The notes under the pieces: model-generated
What the model was told of the DNA's origin: nothing
What the model saw: only the letters and a program-made list of their open reading frames with translations
Databases searched by the model: none
Source of the DNA: Phanerodontia chrysosporium
Taxonomy: Eukaryota > Basidiomycota > Agaricomycetes > Polyporales > Phanerochaetaceae
NCBI GenBank assembly: GCA_001910725.1
Contig: MJGA01000007.1
Location: 1,302,001 to 1,366,000 of the forward strand
Reading direction: 5' to 3'
DNA length: 64,000 bases
In this document: piece after piece, positions 1 to 9,795 of the stretch
Layout of the letters: each line of letters opens with the position of its first letter
How positions within the stretch are numbered: position 1 is the first letter of the stretch
Program-made: the position numbers and the translations under genes

Positions 1-686
1 TTGTTGGCATTGACCGTCGCGTTGACCGTTGTCCGATTGGCGCCAATAGTCTGGGCCAGAGTGTTAACCGTATTTGTAAGCTGCGTCATCGCCTGGGCCA
101 TTTGCAGGAGGGCAGCGGAGATGGGGTCGGGGGGAGCCGGGCCGGGAGGCGCTCCACCGGGAGTGCTCGACATGTTGGGGGGACGGGGAGTGTTGGCTCC
201 TGATTGAGCGCGGGAGAGGTTAAACGGAGAGGGAGCGGGTTCGTGGTCGGAGAGGACGGAGCCGAGCGATGTCTCGGGAGACGAGTGGTGGCTGCTGTCC
301 GGGGGACTGTGATCGGGAGTATTCGGAGTGGTGGCAGAGGCGCGGGCGAATTCTAGCCGTTGCGCGAAATGAGGGCGCTCAAACTGTGTCTCTCGGTCGC
401 TAGGCGGAACCGGGAGTAGCGGAGGGGCAGTCTCTCGATAAGGGCAGGGCTGCTGACTGCACTCCCTGGCTTCTCGAGACCCGTTGTTTTCCTCGACGTG
501 GAGATCAGCAGGAAGAGTGACGCCGTTCTCTGTGGTTCGCCCGAAGAAGTGCGGACAATTCGAACAATCGAAATCCAGAGCGACAGAAATGTATTTGTAA
601 ACTAATCGAAATACCCGGCCCGGTACACTATGTCCAGCTCTCCTACGATGCGGCGGAAATTGCGCCTTAAACCGACGAACGGAATG
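1..686 (-). CDS. Gag-like reading frame of E-family Gypsy element, partial at window edge
   Basis: On the minus strand one frame stays open from 686 to the left edge. The first in-frame ATG is at 171-173; the protein from there starts MSSTPGG and is rich in Pro and Ala, followed by a Thr/Asn/Gln-rich stretch, which resembles the N-terminal part of basidiomycete Gypsy Gag proteins. Upstream of that ATG the frame has no start codon but reads as plausible protein: a Cys-x2-Cys segment near 555-575 and a Ser/Pro-rich linker. It overlaps the end of ORF0 (602-1348) in the -1 frame, so it may be made by frameshift from ORF0 or start at 173. I saw no canonical slippery heptamer in the overlap. The Gag assignment rests on position and composition; capsid and zinc-knuckle domains would lie outside the window. 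Confidence 0.55.
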
Positions 687-1348
687 TCACCAATCTGAGC
701 TAGTCCGAGCTCGTACTGATGCCACTCCTTAAACGTAGTAGTAGGAGCGAGGCGGCTGAGCTCGTTGCGAATCTGCCGAAGGCGTTCGAGCAGCTGGCAG
801 ACGCCGTGCGCGCGGTCGCTGTTAACGAGGTGGAAGAGGTCGACTTCTTCGACAGCCTTGAGACGCTTGATGGTTGCGTCGAGCTTGGGCGTAAAGATGC
901 CGACGAGGTCGGTGGGGGAGTACTTCGGGATGTCGATCCCGACGGGCTTGCGGGTGATGGGCTCGTACGTCGGGGCGGCGCTGAGGCGCTCTGCCAAACT
1001 GAGCTTAGAGGAGGAGGCGGCTACGGCGGCCTGGGCTTCTTGCGCCTCGCGCTGGCGCTGCTCGCGGATGCGGTTGCCTACGCGTTGTTCGGCTTCGCGG
1101 GCTTCGCGGACGGCGGTCCAGTTGATGGAGGGGACAGAGGGTGGAGGTGTCGGGAGCGTAGAGACGTACTTGATGACCGCCTTGACTTTGCGGTCAGTCC
1201 ACTTGACAGGATTGCCGGCCTCGCGACGACGTTGGAGGCGGTCGAAAATGCGTTGGGGGATGTGGTCTTTGAGCAAGGGTGCGTTCGGGGGCGGAGAGAC
1301 CGCGCTTCGACGAACGTCTTTCGGCACTGCGAAGGCAAGCCTTAGCAA
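602..1348 (-). CDS. ORF0: accessory protein between LTR and gag of E-family Gypsy
   Basis: An intact 248-codon ORF begins with ATG at 1348, 130 nt inside the 5' LTR, and ends at 602. The N-terminal third is basic. A Glu/Gln/Arg/Ala-rich segment (about residues 75-115) is predicted coiled coil by eye. The C-terminal half is leucine-rich and ends in an aromatic tail (GYFD). I know no named domain for it. Its C-terminal half aligns by eye with the ORF upstream of gag in the chromovirus at 46265-55801: matched features are an Asp-x4-Val-x2-Leu-Leu core, a Lys-x2-His-x-Tyr motif, an Ile-x2-Ile-x-(F/Y)-Val motif, a following Asn-Phe, and an aromatic end. It lies between LTR and gag and overlaps the gag frame by 85 nt. 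It may be an extra N-terminal part of Gag or a separate accessory factor. Confidence 0.7.
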   Translation of the reverse strand: MLRLAFAVPKDVRRSAVSPPPNAPLLKDHIPQRIFDRLQRRREAGNPVKWTDRKVKAVIKYVSTLPTPPPSVPSINWTAVREAREAEQRVGNRIREQRQREAQEAQAAVAASSSKLSLAERLSAAPTYEPITRKPVGIDIPKYSPTDLVGIFTPKLDATIKRLKAVEEVDLFHLVNSDRAHGVCQLLERLRQIRNELSRLAPTTTFKEWHQYELGLAQIGDIPFVGLRRNFRRIVGELDIVYRAGYFD

Positions 1349-1478
1349 CGTGTACGGAGTGAGCGGGCTGCTCGACTACGACGTACTCGCTTTAATCGGA
1401 GGGAATAAACTTTTTTAAACGGTATTGGGGGGCGGTAGGGAAGGAATTGCCTAGGGCACCCAAGAGATCTCGACCTAA

Positions 1479-2172
1479 TGTCGCGGAGCTAGGGCTCAAC
1501 GCTTCACGAGGGAGGGCAAGTGGGGAGGTCGACGACAAGGCGCGGCGGAGCGAGTCACGCAGCGACGAACACACTTGTTCAGCTGTCCGTATTGACCAAG
1601 TTATTATTGATAGATAGTAAAGAATACAAAGTGCGGCTTACCTGTCCGTATTGACCAAGAGGTCGAGATGACGGACAGGAGCGAAGAGTGCTACCCTTAT
1701 ATACTACAGAGTCTTTAGGGCAGGCTATACGATTACCTAAGCTGATGGGCAGTGCTCAGCATAGCCAGCGAGGCTGCGACGCGGGCTGCGCGGCGAGGCT
1801 GTGCGGGGCTATGTCACGAGGCTGTGTCAGCTGGCAGTGTTCGGGGCTGTGTCGGGCCGAGGCTGTGTCATCAGGCTGATCAGTTCGGCGTGTCTCGGCG
1901 AAGGGAGTCATCAGGGATGACAGTGCCTCCTCGGTGATCCAGGGAACCGGTTGCAAGGCAGACCGGTGATCCGGGCAGTGTCTTGAGCGCGCAGCAGGAT
2001 GCGCTGGCGTCTAGGGGTGATGCGCCATCAGGGCGCTGGCGCTGAGTGGCCAGGCGCTGAGTGTGGGCGGCTAGAACTCCAGACGGCGCGAGGGCTGCTC
2101 GCCCGTTGGATTAATCGAGGAAAATAGCCAAAAATCGGCGAAAAATAGGGCAGCACCGTCACATCCGTGACA
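1479..2172 (-). repeat. 5' LTR of E-family Gypsy element
   Basis: 694 bp with TG...CA ends (TGTCGCGG...CCGTGACA on the plus strand). It shares its full length with copies at 9796, 58258, 59073 and 62297. The minus-strand coding frames start directly to its left, so this is a 5' LTR read leftward. A TATA box lies on the minus strand at about 1697-1704. The 3' LTR would be beyond position 1, so no target duplication can be checked. The right flank GCAGC belongs to the Plavaka pseudogene. Confidence 0.85.
1765..1885. repeat. Imperfect short tandem motif inside the E LTR
   Basis: Variants of GAGGCTGYGTCA recur at intervals of roughly 20-30 bp in this part of the LTR, upstream of the TATA box in the element's own direction. 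The arrangement is kept, with decay, in the other E copies. It could be an enhancer-like repeat; no factor can be named. Confidence 0.45.
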
Positions 2173-2284
2173 GCAGCCGCACAGCATGCACAATGATGTC
2201 AATGTGCACGACAGCCTTAATGCGCTGCCCATCTCAGCCAAGGTTAGATTCAACAATCCACATGCCAGTGTCCTCACATGGTGA

Positions 2285-2813
2285 TGTTAAAGTAAACCCT
2301 GCTACTTACCTTAGTAGCTTAGTGGGGTGACTTGACTGTGAGTGGTGCAAGTGAAGTAGATGAAAGACAAAGTAGATGATGCTGGGGACTTAAGCCCAGC
2401 AGAGCCCAGTATATATACATGAAAGAGAGAACCCCTGGTACTATCCGAGACCCTTGATACTGCCCATCACATGCGCGATGGCATGATAATGGTGCGATAC
2501 TTGCCAAGACACTCTGGGCTCGGCGAAGTCTAAAGCAGAGTACCGAATGTGTCTGGAACCTTCTATGCTATTCTAGAATACACTACCCGACCCTGGGTCC
2601 GGCTGCCTACTGTACCCTTATACTAAAGCATCTACATCTTAGATAAGATAAAGATAAGATCCTCACATGACTCTGAGTCCATTCTCAGCACGTAACCAAC
2701 ATGTGACCGCGTTCTGACGTGTGTCTGTTCTAACCCTAGTCCATAACCCTAACCCCTAGCGCCTACTGGGCACTTACAAGAATAAAACTGTAGAGAATTA
2801 GAAAACTGTGACA
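2285..2813 (-). repeat. Family C solo LTR, TSD GGTGA
   Basis: 529 bp, reverse orientation relative to the chromovirus LTR at 55275-55801. Plus-strand ends are TGTTAAAGTAAA and AAACTGTGACA. A perfect 5-bp target duplication GGTGA flanks it (2280-2284 and 2814-2818). It sits inside the Plavaka C-terminal coding region, whose frame resumes on the other side. Confidence 0.92.
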
Positions 2814-4442
2814 GGTGAACTAGCAACGGAGGAGAACCATGTGACCAGTGTGCAGTTGAGAGTGAGCCCGTGGTACTTGAATGAGCAAAAGAGGAGTACA
2901 CAGGCTGCATGAAGATTCGCGAACCCTGACACTGATGAGTCGGTATCGAGATACACACAATCACGCTGTTCTGGACCTCTGCGCCACGAAGAGACAGATC
3001 AGATGCACTCGTGCCATATGCCGGTAATGCCAGACCAGTCACTTGTTGTATAGTATATTGCAACCACGGACTGAAAAACTGTGATATGGGACAAAACTTT
3101 GGGGCAGAGCATGATGTCAATGTTGGAACCCAATGTGACAGTGTTAGAGTGTAGCAAGTTGTAGAGGTAACAGCAAATGAGGTGGAAGAGTGTAGGATGT
3201 CCAAGATGGCGTGAAAGTCGGTCAAGATCTCGTGGCAATCCACAGACTAGAACTTCTGAGCATAGCGGCTCGGAAAAAGGACAACCTACATAGCTGGACA
3301 GCGAGCTAGAATGACCTCGGCCTGCACCTGATCTCCATCTACTGCCCCTTCATCGTCATTCTCGACGATAACGTCCTCTGAGTGCATGCACGATGCGGGG
3401 AGTAACGGAGGGACCAGGAACTGAGTGAGGAGGCCGAGAAGTAGTCCATCGAGGAGTCCTTGTGCGTTCAGATCGACACAGAATGCGACTAGCTTGTCGA
3501 GCTGCTGGTTGATAAAAAGCATTTGTGCCAGCGTATTATGCTTGCTGAACCATCGGTAAGGCTCCTTGACTACTTGTAATGTGCTTCAACTTGGTGATTG
3601 ATGAACAGAGGCCATTGAAAGTGCTGAAAAGGAGAATAAGGTGGTGGTAGTGAATAAGGGAGTGTTAACATGGAAGAGATATCTTGTTGAGATGGACACC
3701 TTCAGTAATAAATACCTTTCATTCTTGATAAAAGCGTGCTAGTGCGTTATCAATTGTGTTGAGCGTGTCTTCATTGATAACCTCTCGCTGGACGAGGTAG
3801 CAAAAATCGAGAAACACACTAAATGTGCACACAATCTCTGCAGGAACATGGCCAACGATTGCCGAAAGGTATACCTATTATGTGTACCATTAGTACATGC
3901 CCATGATCATGTTGTACTGTAGCAATGCACAGTGGTGCATGACATACCTTCATAAGGGCTTTTGAGTCGTCCCCAGTCCACTGCTTGAATCCAAGGCCTT
4001 CAGGGAATCAACGTAGTCCCAGAAATGCTGGTGCGAGAGTAATACTATGAGCAGACAAGCCAGATAAGCACAGCTGCATCAATATAGAGTTCAGCTAACT
4101 CATCGGCAGTCTATGTCTGCCATAATGGTAGCAGCACGGATCTTCCTGTGTTTGAGAATGAGATACTCTTCTACCCAAGTCATGAGATGATCCTTGAACT
4201 TGCCTTTGATGACCTGGTGGAGGAGATCAGGTAAGAGAAGTTTATGAATGTTGGCCCATGGGAAGTCAGCAGTGAATAGCTTGTGGTAGACGTGCACTAC
4301 ATCAGTATCTGGGTTCTGTAGCAAGTATATTGATGTAGCAGCTCACCATACAGTCCTTGATGATTCCATACCCGTTCCACAACACCTTCACATTCATAAC
4401 CTCCTTCAGTAGCTTCATATGCTCATGGGACCGGGTGATGCC

Positions 4443-4733
4443 TGTCAAATCTTGGGCGTTTACCATTCTAATATAGTAGGGTGCATCAGTGCCACCAAGC
4501 CCCAGCATTCCGCATATGGACACTTTTCCTGTAGCACTGTAGATACATGTATTAGCACCTCGAATATATATCCAATATGTTCACTAATATGATGTAGAAT
4601 TATCTATCCTCTTGTAAAGACAATGACTGTGCATTCTGGTCCAGTAAACCTGCTTATATACAGTAGTCCTAGACACATATATATACTGGCTTTGTAGCAC
4701 CAGAATAAACCAGTTCAGAGTACATTCCTCACA
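4443..4733 (+). repeat. Family B solo LTR, TSD ATGCC
   Basis: 291 bp beginning TGTCAAATCTTGGG and ending CCTCACA, with TG...CA ends and a TATATATA stretch near its 3' part. A second copy lies at 25110-25399. Perfect 5-bp duplication ATGCC at 4438-4442 and 4734-4738. It splits the Plavaka frame, which continues with RSHEHMKLLKEV on the far side. Orientation is arbitrary, since no internal region is present. Confidence 0.92.
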
Positions 4734-5025
4734 ATGCCTCCATCGTCAAGGCTGTCAGATGGTGCGAGGCATTTGGTAGCAGTATATTAGCCTTATATGC
4801 TCCAATGTAATGTTAGAACTCAGAGGTTATGTACTCACTTCAGGCACCATCTCTGTACAATGTGCGCCAGTAATATCTGCTCCGGATAATCTGCTATATA
4901 CAGACCAAGTCCATAGATAACATGTTGGTAATGTCCATCAGCACATTTGATAACTTCTGGCTTTGTCATGCCAGGGTGCAACAACTGTAGGATAGTCGAC
5001 AGACTGGCGTGAAATAGTTGGTGAC

Positions 5026-5642
5026 TGTCACAGTTTTCTAATTCCCTACGGTTTTATTCTTGTAAGCGCCCAGTAGGCAATAGGGGTTAGAGTTATGGAC
5101 TAGGGTTAGTGTCACAGTTTTCTAATTCCCTACGGTTTTATTCTTGTAAGCGCCCAGTAGGCGCTAGGGGTTAGGGTTATGGACTAGGGTTAGGACAGGC
5201 ACGCGTCAGAACGCGGTCACGTGTTGGTCACGTGCTGGGAATGGACTCAGAGTCATGTGAGGATCTTATCTTTATCTTATCTATGATGTAGACGCTCTGG
5301 TACAAGGGTATAGTAGTTAGCCGGACCCAGGGTCTGGGTAGTGTATTCTAGAATAGCGTAGAAGGTTCCGGACACATCCGGTACTCAGCTTTAGACTTCG
5401 CCGAGCCTGGAGTGTCTTGGCAAGTATCACACCATCATCACGCCATCGCGCATGTGATGGGCAGTATCAAGGGTCTCGAGTAGTACCAGGGGTCCTCCCC
5501 TTCATGTATATATACCGGGCTCTGCTGGGCTTAAGTCCCCAGCATCATCTACCTCGTCTTTCACCTACTTCACTCGCACCACTCGCAGTTAAGTCCAACC
5601 CCACTTAAGCTACTAAGGTAAGTAGCGGGGTTTACTTTGACA
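5026..5642 (+). repeat. Family C LTR with partial tandem copy of its 5' end
   Basis: A complete LTR at 5110-5642 (533 bp) is preceded by an 84-bp copy of the first part of the same LTR (5026-5109), head to tail. It interrupts the Plavaka frame between a FRKFHR block and LFHASL. The flanks GTGAC (5021-5025) and GCGGT (5643-5647) differ only by transitions and could be a decayed target duplication. Confidence 0.85.
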
Positions 5643-6600
5643 GCGGTGAAATTTACGGAAGGTGGGGTTATTCTGGTATTGGCAGTCAGCTGTGCAGGGA
5701 AGGTGATATTCATTGAATGCTTCATGTGAGATAACATTCTGGCACGTACTCCTTGGGATGGCCAGGAAACCGATCAATGACACCACATTTCTATGCGCAC
5801 ACCGTGTTCAGTTTTGGATGGCCCCAAGTGAAAAATAAAGGGGGTAATATTTGTTTTGGCCAGTCGCAACAGACACAATAGCCTTGTCGCTTCCAAAAAT
5901 GATAGGACAGAACATGGCACTGTGAGTAACTGCGTCTTGAGCGATGAGATCCTGTAATCAAAAGTGCACCAGTCAGCAGACTGCAATGAGAGCTCTCAAA
6001 CCATACTCACTGCTTGATTCCAGGTCCAATTACCTGACATGAAGTCCTGGTACTCATGCTTCCCATACTTGCCAGATATCTGCTTCGGAGCGAAGTCAAT
6101 TTCCTTGGCAAAGTCTGGGTTACCAAGCGTGTTACTGCCGACTTCACGAGGGCACTGAAAGAATACCTCGTACTCTTTCGTCATTCAAGGCAGTGGATCT
6201 ATCTCAGGGACCAGGCCTTGATATTGTTCAATGACACTTTGCCACAGGACCTCTCCATTTGGAATGTCATCAATGAGTTCCTTGAGGTGTCGATCGTCCT
6301 GAAACAGTGCACTTCTATATTTTGCAGCAAGAATCTGTATGAGATCGTTCACACTTCCTGCTAGAAGTTGAATCTTATGGAACAGGAGGTCGGTGAGCTC
6401 GAACTGTTCATAATCTTCGAAGGGTGAGCAGTAGCCCAAGTGCGCATTCTAATGAAGTTCTGGGAGTGGTCCTGAGGGTGTTCTGGGGGTTTTATCATTG
6501 AGGAAGTGGCCATTAGCATCACAGAGATGTCCTGAAATATTCTAATATGAGATAAAGGTGGTAATATACTCATAACAGGTACATTTACCATTTATCAAAG

Positions 6601-7190
6601 GATGGCAAACTGTTCGTGCACCTGCCTCTGCTGTCGACAAAGAAGAAGCTAGTTCTTCGGCTTTAAGAGGGCTTGAAGGGGGTGGGGCTCGAGGACATAT
6701 CTGAAGGGGAGTGGGGAGAAATATTTGGCAGCTGGTTGGAAGGTGAGCATTGTCAATGGGCAGCGTTCAAATACTGAGAGAGCCCTGAGTGGGTGCTAAA
6801 GAGTTTTGTATATCCTGGAATCGGGTAAGTGAGATTTTGAAGGCAAAACAAGTGTGAGGGTATGATTGTGTGGGCAGTGAATGGCGATAAAGGCTTAGTA
6901 GCCTGCACTATGTAATCGGTGGTGACTTTGGAATACCAAGTTAGGTAGAATGTGTCAGCCTCTCCTTGCAACATTGCCCGAGCATTTACTCACCTTCTGG
7001 TCGGCCATATCCTGCCACACCCCCACTTCTCAGCATAGAATTATAGCTTCAAATGTCTCTAGGACTATGTCAGATGGTATGCAAACTTGCTCCAAGAATA
7101 AAACAACTCACCCTGGCATCAACGCCAGTCTGGCACCTCTCTTGATGCTCAAGGGCTCAGATCATTGCCAATAATGAAGCACAGCAGCAG
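6601..7190. other. No gene recognised
   Basis: Scattered short ORFs in both directions without recognisable motifs or clear repeats. It may include the promoter side of the Plavaka element or part of the ORF group that follows. Confidence 0.4.
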
Positions 7191-7196
7191 GAAGAG

Positions 7197-7784
7197 ATGG
7201 CTAACGCCAAAATGATCGACATGTTGCTGGCAAAAATAGCTGAACTAGAAGAACATAAGCAAGCTGAAGATGATGTACTGGTATCCAAAACAGACACGGG
7301 CAATAAAAAAGTGTTAATATCCTCATGGTCAAGTTCTGAGTCTGAGGAGGGCCAGGTTTACAAAGAACAAAACATGAGGAATAATGCGAACAGTTAGTTG
7401 TGATATACTTGAGTTTAGCAGCCACTCACCAGCCTCCAAGATTCAGGGTGTCGATGACTAGAGCAAAACATGGTTGAGTCATCAAACGAGGGGGATGCAA
7501 ATAAATATACTGAACTAGAGACTTCGAGTGAGGACGAGAGCAATGAGGGCATGAAAATGAAGAGTGACGGTATGGTATCTGATAACTTGGAGGGCCTTGT
7601 GATCCAGAAAACATGCAAAACGTCGAGAAAGAAGCAAGGCTGGGTGAGCCATAAGGACATCGAGGCAAGGAAAAAGGGCCTTAGAGCAAAATCACCAAGT
7701 GAAAACATAGAAATGTGGAGGAAAAATGGATTAGAACAGGACATGTACATTCTCATGACTGTCAACTGCAAGATGTGTGCATAA
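7197..7784 (+). CDS. Hypothetical charged protein, two exon-like ORFs
   Basis: Two plus-strand ORFs (7197-7397 and 7470-7784) are in the same frame, separated by 72 nt with stops that could be a short GT-AG intron. The first has a coiled-coil-like Lys/Glu segment and a Ser/Glu-rich acidic tract. The second is also acidic at its start and then basic, ending in a Lys/Arg-rich region and a short Cys-containing tail. The open frame extends upstream of the ATG at 7197 to about 7146, so an earlier exon is likely. I do not recognise a family. Acidic-then-basic composition suggests a nuclear protein or a transposon-encoded accessory protein, but that is a guess. Confidence 0.3.
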
Positions 7785-8136
7785 CATCCATTATCAAGGA
7801 GCTGCCCTTCCAAGAAGATCAAGAAGACTCCCGAGATTAGTGGTCTATCGAGTGAATGACGAGCTGCTCAACAAGCTCGAATGACTAGCCAAGCCTCTCG
7901 CATGAGCCTAATACCTACCTCCATGAGCAACAATGTCTCTGAGTTCTGTGTATACACAGAAATACACACAAATAAGTGTATAGGTCTAGACAATGAAGAT
8001 AGCACCGACACAATCGCCTGAGAGTGTGAAACACTCACCCAAGCACCACGAGCATGAGTTCTGATGGGAACCTCCCAGGTACCCATACGCCAGATTCTAC
8101 AATTCCACCTGATCATGATCTTATGGTACCTAGGCT

Positions 8137-8702
8137 ATGGTTGGGATCAAGACAACCATTGTAATAGACGTACCTGATATCCGCCGAACGGGACCTGACG
8201 GCCGTCGAGTGAAACCAAAGGTCAAAGAACTTGTTCCTGAGCTGTGTCAGCAATACAACAGTGTTATTGTGCCACTTCTCAAGGAGTATGCCAGTGTGCA
8301 GAGCCTATGGTTCAAGTCGTCGATGGTAAACCTCGAGATTGTTCTTGTTAAGGCTCTTAGAGCAGCGAAGGCTTCGAAGTATGACCTATCTGGCCCATCT
8401 GATGCCCTTTTGAAGCTAGTGAAGCCATCTTCATGTTTGAATCTGTGCTGTTGACAACGGTGCATTAGAGCGTAAACATGTTAAATTCCTGGCACAACGC
8501 ACTCATGCAAGAGGCGGAGCACGCTGTAGACACCTTGATCAGCAGCGATCCTGACCTCAAGTCTCAGGAGGACTGTCAGGGATTTGTCACATATCTCCTC
8601 GGGGATGAGGCTGCTCAAGCTCCATTTGTGTATTCAACATGGGAAGGTGAAACGCAGCATTTGATAAGTGAGATCAATTCTAACTCTGCGACATCATCAT
8701 GA
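8137..8702 (+). CDS. Hypothetical protein, two ORFs, unassigned
   Basis: Two adjacent plus-strand ORFs. 8137-8454 (105 codons) has a basic PDGRRVKPKVKEL segment followed by a mostly helical, leucine-rich stretch. 8478-8702 (74 codons) is helical and acidic. They are in different frames (8137 is phase 1, 8478 is phase 0), so they would need an intron or carry a frameshift. No catalytic motif or membrane segment is visible. With 7197-7784 they may be remains of one Agaricomycete-specific gene of the DUF type; I considered DUF6532 but could not support it. Confidence 0.3.
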
Positions 8703-9795
8703 GTCGAGACTGCACACTTTCACGACTGACTACTTCACCGTAGGGATGATTTGTGCACTCTCTGATGGTTGCAACCTATGCCTATCATGTCTCCAAGGTT
8801 ATTATTCCAGTTGAAAGCACAGGCTACACAGTAGACCATCTCAGGGCACTCTTGTTCATTGTATCCTTGTGGTACATGTATACATCTCATATAAAGCCTT
8901 ACACCACAGCCCTCCGAGTTGAGCTTCAATAGTGCAAACTCGGAGCAGGTCTTGCTGACATGCTTGCAGTGGGCGGTGGGTCAATTGGGCACTTCGCTTC
9001 TGGACTACAGGTGTGCACGTGAAATCCACGGGGAGATTGAGCTTCTATTCTCAGATAACTAGGGCGACAGAAGTGAGTGGTATACTAACATGGTAAATTG
9101 GCACTGAATCTCCAAGCCAACTCTGCTCATAGAGAATACCAGAGTTCCAGGGAAGTTACGGAGTAACACAAACACTTGGAGTTGCGAACCCCGGTGATTG
9201 CTATGGACTTTTCTTCAGTACATGCCTTTATCATCTCGCGAACCTTTATCCCTTCGTTCCTGAGACAATTTCCAGATTGGAAATATGATATGTTTTGTGT
9301 ATCTCCGACTATCTCCACAAACTCTGGACTCAGTAGTATATAAGCCCCCGTACTAGCACTTGTATCTTTAGTTTGGATATCGACTTAGATTCCCCTGTAC
9401 CCTCTTGTCTCTGCTTAATCCCTTCTTGCAATCTGTGTGTGAACCCGAACCCCACTACTTCTTTGTATCTCTGACTCTGAAATCCAGGCAATGCAGACCA
9501 CCGAGGGCGCAGCCCTTTAAGGCTGAAGCCAACTGCCATCCGACTCCCAACCTCCGCTTTCTCCAATCCATTCTCCGTTCTCTGGCCCCCTCTCTGCCTC
9601 GCACCTTGACACACGATTACACAGCAGAAGACACTCAAGATGGTGGCTCGTACAACCCGGTGGATCCAGTCTGTCACTAGTCTCGACACGGGAAAGTGAC
9701 AACACCTATGTGACAAGGCAATCGATTATTTGCACCAGGCAGACGTCAAACCTAGTACCCTTATTCAAGAGGCTTCGTCTGCGAAGGCACTGTCA
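8703..9795. other. No gene recognised; TATA-like promoter context near 9340
   Basis: Only short shadow ORFs. A TATATAAG box at about 9339-9346 is followed by a pyrimidine-rich segment (9360-9620), the usual look of a fungal promoter or an LTR R-U5 region. No matching second copy of this segment was found in the window. Confidence 0.35.

Larger units (their letters stand above)
2173..6600 (-). pseudogene. Plavaka-type transposase, decayed and split by three LTRs
   Basis: Minus-strand fragments, in order from about 6600 down to 2173, match the layout of Plavaka transposases, CACTA-like DNA transposons common in Agaricomycetes. Recognisable blocks are the N-terminal part (6185-6439), a segment ending FMSGNWTWNQA (6010-6060), an FLAIP block (5740-5780), LFHASL and IYGLGLYIADYPEQ (about 4860-5010), DLLHQVIKGKFKDHL (4180-4240), VFLDFCYLVQREVINEDTL (3770-3840) and a C-terminal block containing DTGMWIVE (2240-2265). 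Many stops and frameshifts break it, and at least one intron is likely near 4740-4860. Family C LTRs interrupt it at 2285-2813 and 5026-5642 and a family B solo LTR at 4443-4733. No terminal repeats were identified; the E element abuts it at 2172. Family assignment is from remembered motif order. Confidence 0.75.

Noticed and set aside
719..1418. Plus-strand ORFs (208 and 217 codons) opposite ORF0
   Set aside because: They overlap each other in two frames and are the mirror of the minus-strand ORF0, whose composition and homology fit coding; high GC content explains the open antisense frames.
1752..1937. Short ORFs inside E LTRs (also near 10066, 59339, 62562)
   Set aside because: They recur in each LTR copy but are not conserved in frame; they are LTR sequence, not genes.
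5155..5190. TTAGGG units considered as an internal telomere
   Set aside because: Only two to three units, present at the same place in every family C LTR, so it is part of the LTR.
5417..5608. Short ORF MASI... in family C LTRs (also on other copies)
   Set aside because: It lies across the LTR promoter region and is present only because the LTR is repeated.
8137..8702. DUF6532-like protein
   Set aside because: Only general helical character and a vague end motif were seen, not enough to assign the family.
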